Shown: piece by piece, positions 25,179 through 34,192 of the stretch
Layout: the number at the start of each line of letters is the position of its first letter
Numbering within the stretch: the stretch's first letter is position 1
Virus record (IMG/VR): IMGVR_UViG_3300022752_000193
Span: 1 to 36,615 of that record
Length of the DNA: 36,615 nt
Source of the DNA: a virus
Strand: one strand, 5' to 3'
Notes under the pieces: model-generated
Seen by the model: the letters and a program-made list of their open reading frames with translations, nothing else
Told to the model about the DNA's origin: nothing
Databases searched by the model: none
Position numbers and translations under genes: made by a program

Positions 25179-26879
25179 ATGGCTAACGATTTTTATAAAA
25201 TAAAAAGTGGCTTAAATATACCAACCTACCCTGATTTAGCATCAGCAAATGCTATTCCAAATTTAAAACAAGGTGATGCAGTAACTATAAATGGAATAGT
25301 TTATGTATACAATGGAACCGGATGGATTGGAGCAAGTGTTTTATCCGTAAATACAAAAACTGGAGATGTTTCTTTAACAACTGCAGACGTTCCAGAAGAT
25401 ACAACACCTGGAACTACACGTTTGTACTATTCAGACAGTAGAGCAAAAGCGGCAGCTGTTGTAAATACAACAACTGGTTCTGAAACTGATCAAGCAGCTT
25501 CTGTTCAGGCTGTAAAGAACTATGCAGTAGCAAAAACTGGAAGTGCAGTTTCTGGAAATATAACTTTCGCAAATCAAACTGGCATAGAGTCTACAGTTGA
25601 CAATTCTGAACTTAATATTGGAACCACACCCTATTCACATAAAGTCAACATTGGAACTGGCGATCATACTTCTGAAATAAATATAGGTACTGGAACGGGT
25701 GTTTCTACTATAAACATCGGACAAACTGGAGACACAGTCAACATTAATGGCAGTGTTAACTATATTGGTGTTACTAATTTAAATGTTGCAGATAAAGATA
25801 TAAATTTAAACGTTGGAGGCGTTGCTGGATCTGGAAACAGCGCCGGTGTACATATTGAAGAAGGTGGTTCGATAACTGGTTTTGTTCATGTTGGTAATTC
25901 TAGAAATAGCTGGGAGATAAAAGCACCCAACAAACCTGGAACAGTTCAAATAACACCACCAAGTAATTCTTCTAATATTGAAATAGTATCTCAAGCTACT
26001 TCTAATAGATCTATCTCAATACCTGATGCAGATGGGACTGTTGTTATTTCTTCTGATGGAAATAAAATAACATCAAATCAACTTCCTACTAATTTTTCAA
26101 CAGCAAATGTCCCAGAAGACACAACACCTGGAACCACGCGTTTGTACTATTCAGACACTAGAGCTAAAACAGCAGCTGTTGTAAATAGTACAACAGGCAT
26201 TCAGACTGATCAGGCGGCGTCTGTTCAAGCTATGAAGAACTATGTAGTGCCGGCAACAGATAAAGGCGCCGCATCTGGAGTCGCTACATTAAATAGCAGC
26301 AGTCAACTAACATCTACTCAATTTCCAGATTCCATATCAAAAACATTAGTAGTAGAAGCTTTTGGTGGAATTGGTGGATCTATAAGATTAAAAGAAAATG
26401 GCGGATCTAATTATGTTGCGCTAAAGGCTGCAGATTCTCTTTCTGTAGACACAACCTGGACACTTCCTGTTAGCGATGGAACAGTTGGACAAGTTTTAGC
26501 GACAAATGGAACTTCTGCTTTAGAGTGGAGAACTAGCGGAACAATTGCTCCCACTGATACAGTAGCAGCAGCAGGGTATGCTTTGAATCCAAGTTCAGTA
26601 AACACAATAACTACTTCATACTTAATGTCTTCACTTGACAATGGAAGAGTAATTATTGCAAACAGCTCTTCTTCGCTTAATATAACTATTCCTACAGGAT
26701 TGCCGGTTGGTTTCAACTGTGTAGTGATTCAAGTTGGAAGCGGGCAAGTTTCAATGGTCGCAAGTGGAACAACTTTAAATTCAGTAAATGGTTTAAAGAT
26801 ATCTGCCCAGCATGGAAGTTTATCTGTAATGTCATATGCAGCAAATGTTTTTAATATTTCTGGAAATACTACTTTTTAA
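25179..26879 (+). CDS. Tail fibre protein with duplicated segment
   Basis: 566 residues from ATG 25179 with AAGGAAG upstream. The N-terminus (MANDFYKIKSGLNI, then TINGIVYVYNGTGWIGA) is a fibre-head pattern. Residues 68-115 and 308-355 are a 48-residue segment in two copies, 41 of 48 identical, beginning with VPEDTTPG and containing RLYYSD. This is a variant of the fibre module often seen as xVxEGSTNLYFTDxRA. Between the copies is a regular run of short strands (KVNIGTGDHTSEINIGTGTG, STINIGQTGDTVNING), consistent with a trimeric beta-helix shaft. The C-terminus (NITIPTGLPVG, MSYAANVFNIS) has the LP-containing strand pattern of many fibre tips. Expected to be a homotrimeric fibre attached to the baseplate. 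Confidence 0.75.
   Translation: MANDFYKIKSGLNIPTYPDLASANAIPNLKQGDAVTINGIVYVYNGTGWIGASVLSVNTKTGDVSLTTADVPEDTTPGTTRLYYSDSRAKAAAVVNTTTGSETDQAASVQAVKNYAVAKTGSAVSGNITFANQTGIESTVDNSELNIGTTPYSHKVNIGTGDHTSEINIGTGTGVSTINIGQTGDTVNINGSVNYIGVTNLNVADKDINLNVGGVAGSGNSAGVHIEEGGSITGFVHVGNSRNSWEIKAPNKPGTVQITPPSNSSNIEIVSQATSNRSISIPDADGTVVISSDGNKITSNQLPTNFSTANVPEDTTPGTTRLYYSDTRAKTAAVVNSTTGIQTDQAASVQAMKNYVVPATDKGAASGVATLNSSSQLTSTQFPDSISKTLVVEAFGGIGGSIRLKENGGSNYVALKAADSLSVDTTWTLPVSDGTVGQVLATNGTSALEWRTSGTIAPTDTVAAAGYALNPSSVNTITTSYLMSSLDNGRVIIANSSSSLNITIPTGLPVGFNCVVIQVGSGQVSMVASGTTLNSVNGLKISAQHGSLSVMSYAANVFNISGNTTF
25380..25523 (+). repeat. Direct repeat copy 1 in fibre gene
   Basis: 144 bases encoding a 48-residue segment (residues 68-115) that recurs 720 bases downstream with 41 of 48 identical residues. 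Many of the differences are synonymous at DNA level, so the duplication is old enough to have drifted or is under codon-level change. Confidence 0.8.
26100..26243 (+). repeat. Direct repeat copy 2 in fibre gene
   Basis: Second copy of the 144-base segment (residues 308-355), exactly 720 bases after copy 1, so in the same frame. It marks a repeated shaft unit. Confidence 0.8.
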
Positions 26880-26896
26880 AATGGGGAAATATAGAA

Positions 26897-29800
26897 ATGT
26901 TCTCTGTCCCTACTTTACATGGAAATTTAAGTAAGCAGCTATTTTTTCCTTTTGCAAATTTGCAAATAAATGGAACTACCTACGCTCAGGTTCAAGATTC
27001 TGATTATTTTTATATTGGTGGTAGTTTTTCAACAGTAACAGATATTGGAAATATAAAATCAAGAAACGGAACTGTTCTAGATAAAACAACTGCATTATTC
27101 CCTTCTGCGTTCTTAAGATCTTATTTCAATGGTGCTGTTTATTGTTCTGTAGTAGATGGTGATTATATATATGTTGGTGGTGGTTTTGCTTCCTACAATG
27201 ATGCAACTGTAAATGGTGTTGCTAAAATACACATACCAACTGGTCAATTAGATACGTCTTTCAAATTATTTTCTGGTATTAGTAATGTTTATTCATTGGC
27301 GATAGATGGAGATAATTTATACATTGGCGGAGCAATTAGTCTATATAATGGAAAATCTCGTCAGGGTTTGATAAAAATAAATAAAAACACAGCAGAAGAA
27401 GTAGATGCAGATGGTACTGGTTTTAGTACTACTAGTGGATTCAATGCTCAAGTTAATTCTATGATAATAGACGGAAACAATCTATATGTAGGTGGACAGT
27501 TTACTGCTTACAAAGGTTTAACTAGACAATGTATAGTCAAAATAGATAAAACCACTGCTGCAGAAGTAGATACTAATGGAACTGGCTTTAGTACCAATAA
27601 TGGATTTAGTATTTCAGGAACTGCTCAAGTTAATTCTATGACAATAGACGGAAACAATTTATATGTAGGTGGTTATTTTAGTTCTTATAAGTTAAACCTT
27701 AGACAACATATAGTCAAAATAGATAAAACCACCGCTGCAGAAGTAGATACTAATGGAACTGGCTTTAGTACAACAAGCGCCTTTGGATCCACTGGTCAGA
27801 TAAATTGCATGGTATTGGATAACAATAATCTATATGCTGGTGGACAGTTTACTGCTTATAAAGGTGTAGCTAGACAATTTATAGTCAAAATAGACAAAAC
27901 CACTGCTATAGAAGTAGATACCAATGGAACTGGTTTTAGTACCACTAGTGGATTTAGTAGTTATGTGTATTCTATGGTCTTAGATGGCAATAGTTTATAT
28001 GTAGGTGGTAATTTTAATACTTATAAAGGAAACACTAGGCAGCGTATCGTAAAAATAGACAAAACAACTGCTGCAGAAGTAGATGCTAGTAGTAGTGGAT
28101 TTAGTACTACTAGTGGATTTAGCAATGCAGTTAGAACAATTTCTTCTTACAATGACAAAGTATATCTAGGTGGTGATTTTTCAAATTATAAAAATGATAG
28201 CTCTTTTACTGGAATCTGGAATTTGTTGAAGATATCCAAAAAAGGTTCTATAATCAATACTTTTAATTCGAATATAGCTGGCAATAATGGCGTATCAGCT
28301 GGTTTTCCAGTTTATTCTCTTGCTTTAGATGGTAACAATCTATACGTAGGCGGTAGTTTTACTACTTATAAAGGAAACTCCAGATCCCGTATTATAAAAA
28401 TAGATAAAACTACAGCCGCAGAAGTTGATGCAGACGGCACTGGTTTTAGTACTGCTAATGGATTTGATTCTGATGTTAAGCTTATGACAATAGATGGAAA
28501 TGCTATTTATGTAGCAGGTAGTTTTTCAAATTATAAAGGAACAAGCCAGAATTTTTTGGCTAAAATAGATAAAAACACTTCACTGTTATTGACAAGTTTG
28601 CCCGAAGATATTATTTTTAATAAAAATTATCCAAATGGTTATATTAATTCATTAGCAATTGATTCTAATAGTGTTTATTTAGGCGGTGGCTTTACATCCA
28701 TAACAAATAATTTGACTTCAAAATCCAGTCGTGGATCCTTGATAGATAAAAATGATGCATCTTTAGTTTCATCTGTTAATAGATCTTATTTCAATGGTGC
28801 TGTTTATTGCTCTGTAGTAGATGGTGATTATATATATGTAGGTGGTGCTTTTACTACTTATAACGATACTTCGGCAAATCGAATAGCAAAAATATACATA
28901 CCAACAGGTCAGTTAGATACTACTTTTAGTCCAGGAACTGGATTTAATTCATATGTATCTTCAATGATTTTAGACGGCAACAATCTATATGTGGGTGGTA
29001 ACTTTACTACTTATAAAGCAAATGTTAGACAATATATCGCAAAAATAGACAAAACAACTGCTGCAGAAGTAGATGCAAATGGAACGGGTTTTAGTACTGC
29101 TAGTGGTTTTAATAATGAAGTTAGTTCTATGGCAATAGATGGCAATAATCTATACGTAGGTGGATTTTTTACTTTTTATAAAAGTCTTACTAGACAACGT
29201 ATCGTAAAAATAGATAAAACTACCGCCGCAGAAGTGGATACAAATAATACTGGTTTTAGTACCACTAGTGGATTTAATGGAACAGTTAAATCTATATCCA
29301 TAGTAGACGAGAAGCTTTATATTGCAGGTTCTTTTACCTCCTATAAAACGACAACTAATTTAAGCGGTTTTTATAAAATAAATCTTTCTTTAAAAAACAT
29401 ATCTCTTTTTGACAATTCTGTTTCTTGTTCAATAGTGGATGGTGATTATATATATGTGGGTGGTAGCTTTAGTACTTATAACAATATTACAGCAAATCAA
29501 ATAGCAAAAATATACATACCAACAGGTCAGTTAGATACTACTTTTAACACAGGTTCCGGATTTAATTCCGGCATAACCTCAATGATCTTAGACGGAAACA
29601 ATCTATATGTAGGCGGTAACTTTACTACTTATAAGGGTCTAACTAGACAATTTATAGTCAAAATAGATAAAACCACTGCTACAGAAGTAGATACCAATGG
29701 AACTGGTTTTAGTACCATTAGTGGATTTGATTCCGGCGTATCTTCAATGATCTTAGACGGAAACAATCTATATGTAGGTGGTTATTTTAGCACTTATAAA

Positions 29801-32800
29801 ACAAAAAACAGACAGGGTATTGTAAAAATAGACAAAACAACCGCTGCAGAAGTAGATGCAGATGGTACTGGTTTTAGTACTACTAGTGGATTTTATTCAA
29901 GCGGTTTTGCAGCTGAAATTTATTCTATGATTTTAGACGGCAACAATCTTTATGTAAGTGGTTATTTTACAACTTACAAAACAAAAAACAGACGATATAT
30001 AGTTAAGATAGACAAAACAACCGCTGCAGAAGTAGATGCAGATGGTACTGGTTTTAGTACTGCATGGAGTCTTTTAAATGGTTTTAATTCTTATATCTAC
30101 TCAATGGTCTTAGATGGAAACAATCTATATGTAGGTGGTAATTTTACTACTTATAAAGGTTTGAATAGATACTATGTCGCAAAAATAAATAAAACCACCG
30201 CCGCAGAAGTAGATGCAGATGGTACTGGTTTTAGTACTATTAGTGGATTTGATAGCAATGTATATTCTATGGCGTTAGACGGCAGCAATATGTATGTAGG
30301 TGGTAATTTTACAACCTACAAAGGCAATACTAGACAACGTGTTGTAAAAATAGATAAAACAACTGCTGCAGAAGTAGATACTAGTGGAACTGGTTTTAGT
30401 ACTATTAGTGGGTTCGACAATACTGTTTATTCGATAGTGATAAGTAACAATAATCTTTATGTAGGTGGTCTTTTTAATACTTATAAATCATACGACAGCA
30501 TCAATCGATTCGTGAAGATAGATAAAAATAATGCAAATCCATTTTTCACAAGTTCAATGAATGCTAAAAATTACAAGATTTTAAAAGATGCATCGCCATC
30601 ACCTAGCGCTTTGTATACTCAAGGTTCTGTTTATGATATGAAAATAAACTCTGATTCTATCTATATAGCTGGTGATTTTGACGTGATTGGAAATGCGACT
30701 GAATCAAGATCTTTTAAGGGAACTGTTGTAAATAAAACAACTGGAGAAATTTTTTCTAGTTTAATAAGATCTAATTTTACTAATTCAAATAATTATTCAG
30801 ATGGTAATGAAAATATTTATTGTTGTGTTTTAGATGAAAATTACGCGTATGTTGGCGGTTCTTTTAATTACTACAATGGTGAATATGTTGGAAATATAGT
30901 TAAAATAAATTTAATAGACGGAACTAGAGATACTAATTTTATTTTAAGTTTATCAGGCGGAACAGGAGGAATAACTTCAGTTACATCTATTGTTTTAGAT
31001 GGCAGCTCTATATATATGTGTGGTGACTTTGAATATGCGAACACATCTAGTGGTGGATACGGTGCAAAAAGAATTATCAAAGTAAATAAAACAACTGGGG
31101 CTGTAGATTTTAATTTTAATACTTTAACTGGTTTTGATTCTAATTATGGAATTCCTTATTACTTAAATTTTGATTCTAGCTATGTATATGTAGGTGGTAA
31201 TTTTACTAGATACAAAAATACACAAGTAGAAAATTTTATAAAAATAAACAAAAATACAGCAGAATACATTGTAGATAGCGCTAGTAAAAATATATTTTTA
31301 TCAAACCTATCACGAAGTGTTAGATCAATAGAGACAGATAGCGATTTCATATATGTGGGTGGTGATTTTAAATACACAGACACCTTGGACAACACAAAAA
31401 CACTAAGAGGATCTTGTTTAGATATAGACACTCTTTCTGCTAATTATTCAAATACAAAATCCACAATATCAAACATTGCCTTCAACGGAACAGTTACCTG
31501 TTCAATAATAGATGGTAACGATTTGTACGTAGGTGGTTATTTCACCATGTACAACGGTGTTGTTAGAAATAAAATAGCAAAAATAAATTTAACAACTGGA
31601 GCATTGGATACAACTTTCGATCCTGGTGATGGATTTGGTCCTTTGTTAAACAGTGTTAAAATAAACTCAATGATAATAGATGGAAATAATTTATATGTAG
31701 GTGGATGGTTTACATCATATAAAGGAAAAAGTAGAGGTGGACTTGTAAAAATAAGTAAAATAACTGCTGCAGAGATTGATGCAGATAATACTAATTTTAG
31801 TATTACTAATAGTTTTACTGCATTAGGAACAACTGCTGAAATTTGTTCTATGATCTTAGATGGCAATAATTTATATGTAGGTGGTTTTTTTAATGCCTAC
31901 AAAGGTCTTACTAGACAACGCATCGTAAAAATAGACAAAACAACTGCTGCAGAGGTTGATGCAGACGGCACTGGTTTTAGTACTACTAGTGGATTCGATA
32001 GCTATGTATATTCTATGATCTTAGACGGAAACAATCTATATGTAGCTGGTAATTTTAGTACATACAAAAGTCTAACTAGATATTTTATAGTTAAGATAGA
32101 TAAAACTACTGCTGCAGAAGTAGATGCAAATGGTAGTGGTTTTAGTATTGCTAGTGGATTCAATAACTCTGTTTATTCAATGTTGTTAGACGGAAGCAAT
32201 CTATATATAGGTGGTGCTTTTACAACTTTTAGAGGATCTACTCGGCCTGGTTTGGTTAAAATAAACAAAACAAACGCAACAGAAGTAGATGCAAATGGAA
32301 CAGGTTTTAGTACAGATCTTGGTTTTAATAATGCATATGTTTATTCAATGGCACTGAACGGAAACAATCTATACGTAGGTGGTACCTTTACTAGTTACAA
32401 AGGTTCGACTAGATCATATCTAGTAAAGATTAATAAAACAACAGCTTTAGAGGTTGATGCTAATAATAGTGGTTTTAGTGTAACGAACGGATTCAATGGT
32501 CAAGTTTCAACACTAGCATTGAGTGGTACTAGTTTATTTGCAGGTGGTGGATTTGTTGTTTATAAGCCTGTCTTTAATTTCAACATAAATAAATCAAATA
32601 TTGTTAAAATTAATAAAACAACTGGCATATTAGACTCTTCTTTTAATGTCAATTCTTTCACATCTCCTGTATATGATATAAAAAATAAAGACACTGATCT
32701 TTATATTGCATATTCAAATGGAATTAGTAAAATAGATAAAACCACTGCATCAACTATTTATGATAAATTTACAGGCTATGAGGTAAATAAAATAGCAGTA

Positions 32801-33889
32801 GATGACTTATATATATATGCAGTAGGAAGATTCTGGACTGTTGGAAGTACAAGTGCCAGAAATATTGTAAAAATAAATAGAACAAATTATACAATAGATA
32901 CGGTTTTTAACAACAACAATGGATTAAGATGTGGTGTTGGTTATGCTATAGATGTAAATTCTACAGTCATATATGCTGGAGGTTCTTTTATCAATTATGG
33001 AAAAAGTGAAAGAATATTAAAAATAAATAAGAACACTGAAACTATAGATACTAATTTTAACACTAGTTCTGGTTTTAATAATTTCACAAACTCAATTGCA
33101 TTGGACGGCAACAATCTATATGTAGGCGGTAACTTTACTACTTATAAAGGCTTAACTAGACAATATATCGCAAAAATAGACAAAAACACCGCTGCAGAGA
33201 TTGATGCAGATGGCACTGGTTTTAGTACTGCTATTGGATTTGGCAATCAAGTGAGATCATTATCGATTAACACATATGGACTAAGTGTTGGTGGTGATTT
33301 TACTTATTATAAAGACGATGCTGGATTTAGAAACTACGTAGCAAAAATTAATAAAACAACTGGAAAATTAGATTCTATTTTTAACACTTCTTTAACTAAT
33401 GGATTTAATAATCAAATCAATTCTATGATCTTAGACGGAAACAATCTATATGTAGCTGGTAATTTTAGTACATATAAAGGCAATACTAGACAATATATCG
33501 CAAAAATAGACAAAAACACCGCTATAGAAGTTGACACTAGTGGAACTGGCTTTAGCACTATCAGTGGATTTAATAATCAAATTAATTCTATGGTATTAGA
33601 TGGTGATAATTTATATATAGGTGGTACATTTACCAGTTATAAAGGATCATCTGCCAAAGCACTGGCTAGCGTAGATAAAAACACAGCTACTTTAAGCAGC
33701 TCCTTTAATACATCTATAGGTTTTAATAGTGGAGCAACTGTTTGGTCAATAGGCATAGATTCTTATAAAGTATATGTTGGTGGAAGTTTTACTAGTTACA
33801 ATAATCAAAATATAAGTAATTATGTTTTTATAGATAATAAAAATGCTCTTATATATAGTAAAAGAGTTAGTTTGGGAGGGAATTCCTAA
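26897..33889 (+). CDS. Giant delta-60 (DUF5122-like) beta-propeller repeat protein, probable adhesin
   Basis: 2330 residues from ATG 26897, with GGGGA upstream. Nearly the whole chain is about 42 copies of a unit of roughly 55 residues: SMILDGNNLYVGGNFTTYK, then R-x-IVKIDKTTAAEVD, then GTGFSTTSGF. This fits the delta-60 / DUF5122 repeat, known in large surface proteins and predicted to fold as propeller blades. Forty-two is a multiple of 6 and 7, so several complete propellers are possible. Units with SRG or SFKG and a following CSVVDGDYIYVGG (around units 1-2, 11-12, 15-16, 23-24, 27-28) mark higher-order blocks. There is no signal peptide and no enzyme motif. Lying between fibre genes, it is likely a virion adhesin or baseplate decoration; a binding partner is unknown. 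Confidence 0.75.
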   Translation: MFSVPTLHGNLSKQLFFPFANLQINGTTYAQVQDSDYFYIGGSFSTVTDIGNIKSRNGTVLDKTTALFPSAFLRSYFNGAVYCSVVDGDYIYVGGGFASYNDATVNGVAKIHIPTGQLDTSFKLFSGISNVYSLAIDGDNLYIGGAISLYNGKSRQGLIKINKNTAEEVDADGTGFSTTSGFNAQVNSMIIDGNNLYVGGQFTAYKGLTRQCIVKIDKTTAAEVDTNGTGFSTNNGFSISGTAQVNSMTIDGNNLYVGGYFSSYKLNLRQHIVKIDKTTAAEVDTNGTGFSTTSAFGSTGQINCMVLDNNNLYAGGQFTAYKGVARQFIVKIDKTTAIEVDTNGTGFSTTSGFSSYVYSMVLDGNSLYVGGNFNTYKGNTRQRIVKIDKTTAAEVDASSSGFSTTSGFSNAVRTISSYNDKVYLGGDFSNYKNDSSFTGIWNLLKISKKGSIINTFNSNIAGNNGVSAGFPVYSLALDGNNLYVGGSFTTYKGNSRSRIIKIDKTTAAEVDADGTGFSTANGFDSDVKLMTIDGNAIYVAGSFSNYKGTSQNFLAKIDKNTSLLLTSLPEDIIFNKNYPNGYINSLAIDSNSVYLGGGFTSITNNLTSKSSRGSLIDKNDASLVSSVNRSYFNGAVYCSVVDGDYIYVGGAFTTYNDTSANRIAKIYIPTGQLDTTFSPGTGFNSYVSSMILDGNNLYVGGNFTTYKANVRQYIAKIDKTTAAEVDANGTGFSTASGFNNEVSSMAIDGNNLYVGGFFTFYKSLTRQRIVKIDKTTAAEVDTNNTGFSTTSGFNGTVKSISIVDEKLYIAGSFTSYKTTTNLSGFYKINLSLKNISLFDNSVSCSIVDGDYIYVGGSFSTYNNITANQIAKIYIPTGQLDTTFNTGSGFNSGITSMILDGNNLYVGGNFTTYKGLTRQFIVKIDKTTATEVDTNGTGFSTISGFDSGVSSMILDGNNLYVGGYFSTYKTKNRQGIVKIDKTTAAEVDADGTGFSTTSGFYSSGFAAEIYSMILDGNNLYVSGYFTTYKTKNRRYIVKIDKTTAAEVDADGTGFSTAWSLLNGFNSYIYSMVLDGNNLYVGGNFTTYKGLNRYYVAKINKTTAAEVDADGTGFSTISGFDSNVYSMALDGSNMYVGGNFTTYKGNTRQRVVKIDKTTAAEVDTSGTGFSTISGFDNTVYSIVISNNNLYVGGLFNTYKSYDSINRFVKIDKNNANPFFTSSMNAKNYKILKDASPSPSALYTQGSVYDMKINSDSIYIAGDFDVIGNATESRSFKGTVVNKTTGEIFSSLIRSNFTNSNNYSDGNENIYCCVLDENYAYVGGSFNYYNGEYVGNIVKINLIDGTRDTNFILSLSGGTGGITSVTSIVLDGSSIYMCGDFEYANTSSGGYGAKRIIKVNKTTGAVDFNFNTLTGFDSNYGIPYYLNFDSSYVYVGGNFTRYKNTQVENFIKINKNTAEYIVDSASKNIFLSNLSRSVRSIETDSDFIYVGGDFKYTDTLDNTKTLRGSCLDIDTLSANYSNTKSTISNIAFNGTVTCSIIDGNDLYVGGYFTMYNGVVRNKIAKINLTTGALDTTFDPGDGFGPLLNSVKINSMIIDGNNLYVGGWFTSYKGKSRGGLVKISKITAAEIDADNTNFSITNSFTALGTTAEICSMILDGNNLYVGGFFNAYKGLTRQRIVKIDKTTAAEVDADGTGFSTTSGFDSYVYSMILDGNNLYVAGNFSTYKSLTRYFIVKIDKTTAAEVDANGSGFSIASGFNNSVYSMLLDGSNLYIGGAFTTFRGSTRPGLVKINKTNATEVDANGTGFSTDLGFNNAYVYSMALNGNNLYVGGTFTSYKGSTRSYLVKINKTTALEVDANNSGFSVTNGFNGQVSTLALSGTSLFAGGGFVVYKPVFNFNINKSNIVKINKTTGILDSSFNVNSFTSPVYDIKNKDTDLYIAYSNGISKIDKTTASTIYDKFTGYEVNKIAVDDLYIYAVGRFWTVGSTSARNIVKINRTNYTIDTVFNNNNGLRCGVGYAIDVNSTVIYAGGSFINYGKSERILKINKNTETIDTNFNTSSGFNNFTNSIALDGNNLYVGGNFTTYKGLTRQYIAKIDKNTAAEIDADGTGFSTAIGFGNQVRSLSINTYGLSVGGDFTYYKDDAGFRNYVAKINKTTGKLDSIFNTSLTNGFNNQINSMILDGNNLYVAGNFSTYKGNTRQYIAKIDKNTAIEVDTSGTGFSTISGFNNQINSMVLDGDNLYIGGTFTSYKGSSAKALASVDKNTATLSSSFNTSIGFNSGATVWSIGIDSYKVYVGGSFTSYNNQNISNYVFIDNKNALIYSKRVSLGGNS
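26990..33850 (+). repeat. Tandem array of about 42 delta-60-type units
   Basis: Units were counted by their LYVGG-like core. Unit length is about 165 bases, with variation of tens of bases. Some units are close to identical at DNA level: 32010-32064 equals 33420-33474 over 55 bases. A 54-base stretch near 29830-29885 recurs near 30008-30062. Other units are degenerate (near 32690-32740). Recent copying or gene conversion is likely, and read assembly here deserves care. Confidence 0.85.
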
Positions 33890-34089
33890 TGTTAAAAATA
33901 CTATACTCAAGAAGAACATTGATTGCAGTAGTATCAATGACTTATCTACTTGTACTTGGACTTGTTGTCAAGGCTGATGTAGTAGGTGCTTTAGTTATAG
34001 TGTCTACTTCATTGGCACTTGGAAATGCAGCAGAAGGCATATTCAGCCAAGTCCCCAACAAGCAAAAATCAAATAAAGAATTAGAATAA
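33889..34089 (+). CDS. Small two-helix membrane protein, holin-like
   Basis: 66 residues. Its ATG overlaps the previous stop by one base (TAATG), and a GGGAGGG ribosome site (33875-33881) lies in the end of the propeller gene. Residues 1-10 are basic (LKILYSRR). Residues about 11-27 (LIAVVSMTYLLVLGLVV) and 31-48 (VVGALVIVSTSLALGNAA) form two membrane segments with a short turn KAD. The tail is polar and lysine-rich. Size and topology fit small phage holins that open the inner membrane at lysis, but no endolysin gene is visible. It could instead be another small membrane-active protein. No family motif is recognised. Confidence 0.5.
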   Translation: MLKILYSRRTLIAVVSMTYLLVLGLVVKADVVGALVIVSTSLALGNAAEGIFSQVPNKQKSNKELE

Positions 34090-34090
34090 C

Positions 34091-34192
34091 AGTTTTTATG
34101 ATAATATAGTATAGACACACACTTGGGGAGCTAACAAGTCGTGAGATAGTATCGTCATACTTGTCGCTTCCCGTTTGTATTTAGGGTGGAAG
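34091..34192 (+). promoter_or_regulatory. Promoter-like motif and structured leader of the last fibre gene
   Basis: AGTTTTTA, two bases, ATAATAT (34091-34107) equals the arrangement at 2823-2839, and ATGATAATA (34098-34106) equals the motif at 907-915. Downstream, GGGAGC (34126-34131) pairs with GCTTCCC (34166-34172), and ACAAGT (34134-34139) with ACTTGT (34159-34164). Inner TGAGAT / ATC-TCA pairs continue the hairpin, giving a long bulged stem. GGGTGGA (34184-34190) is the ribosome site. ACTTG at 34121-34125 could pair with CAAGT (34135-34139) instead. The 47-base size and shape do not fit a tRNA. Confidence 0.5.

Noticed and set aside
32690-32760. Frameshift or break in the propeller gene at the degenerate unit
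   Set aside because: The frame stays open and the next unit resumes in register. It is a worn repeat and not a damaged gene.
26990-33850. CRISPR array or non-coding tandem repeat
   Set aside because: The repeats are in one open frame, about 165 bases long and variable in length and sequence, with clear protein conservation. There are no short identical repeats with unique spacers.
34121-34180. A tRNA or tRNA-like gene in the gap before the last fibre gene
   Set aside because: The segment is one long bulged hairpin of about 47 bases. There is no cloverleaf, no T-loop GTTCRA and no CCA end.
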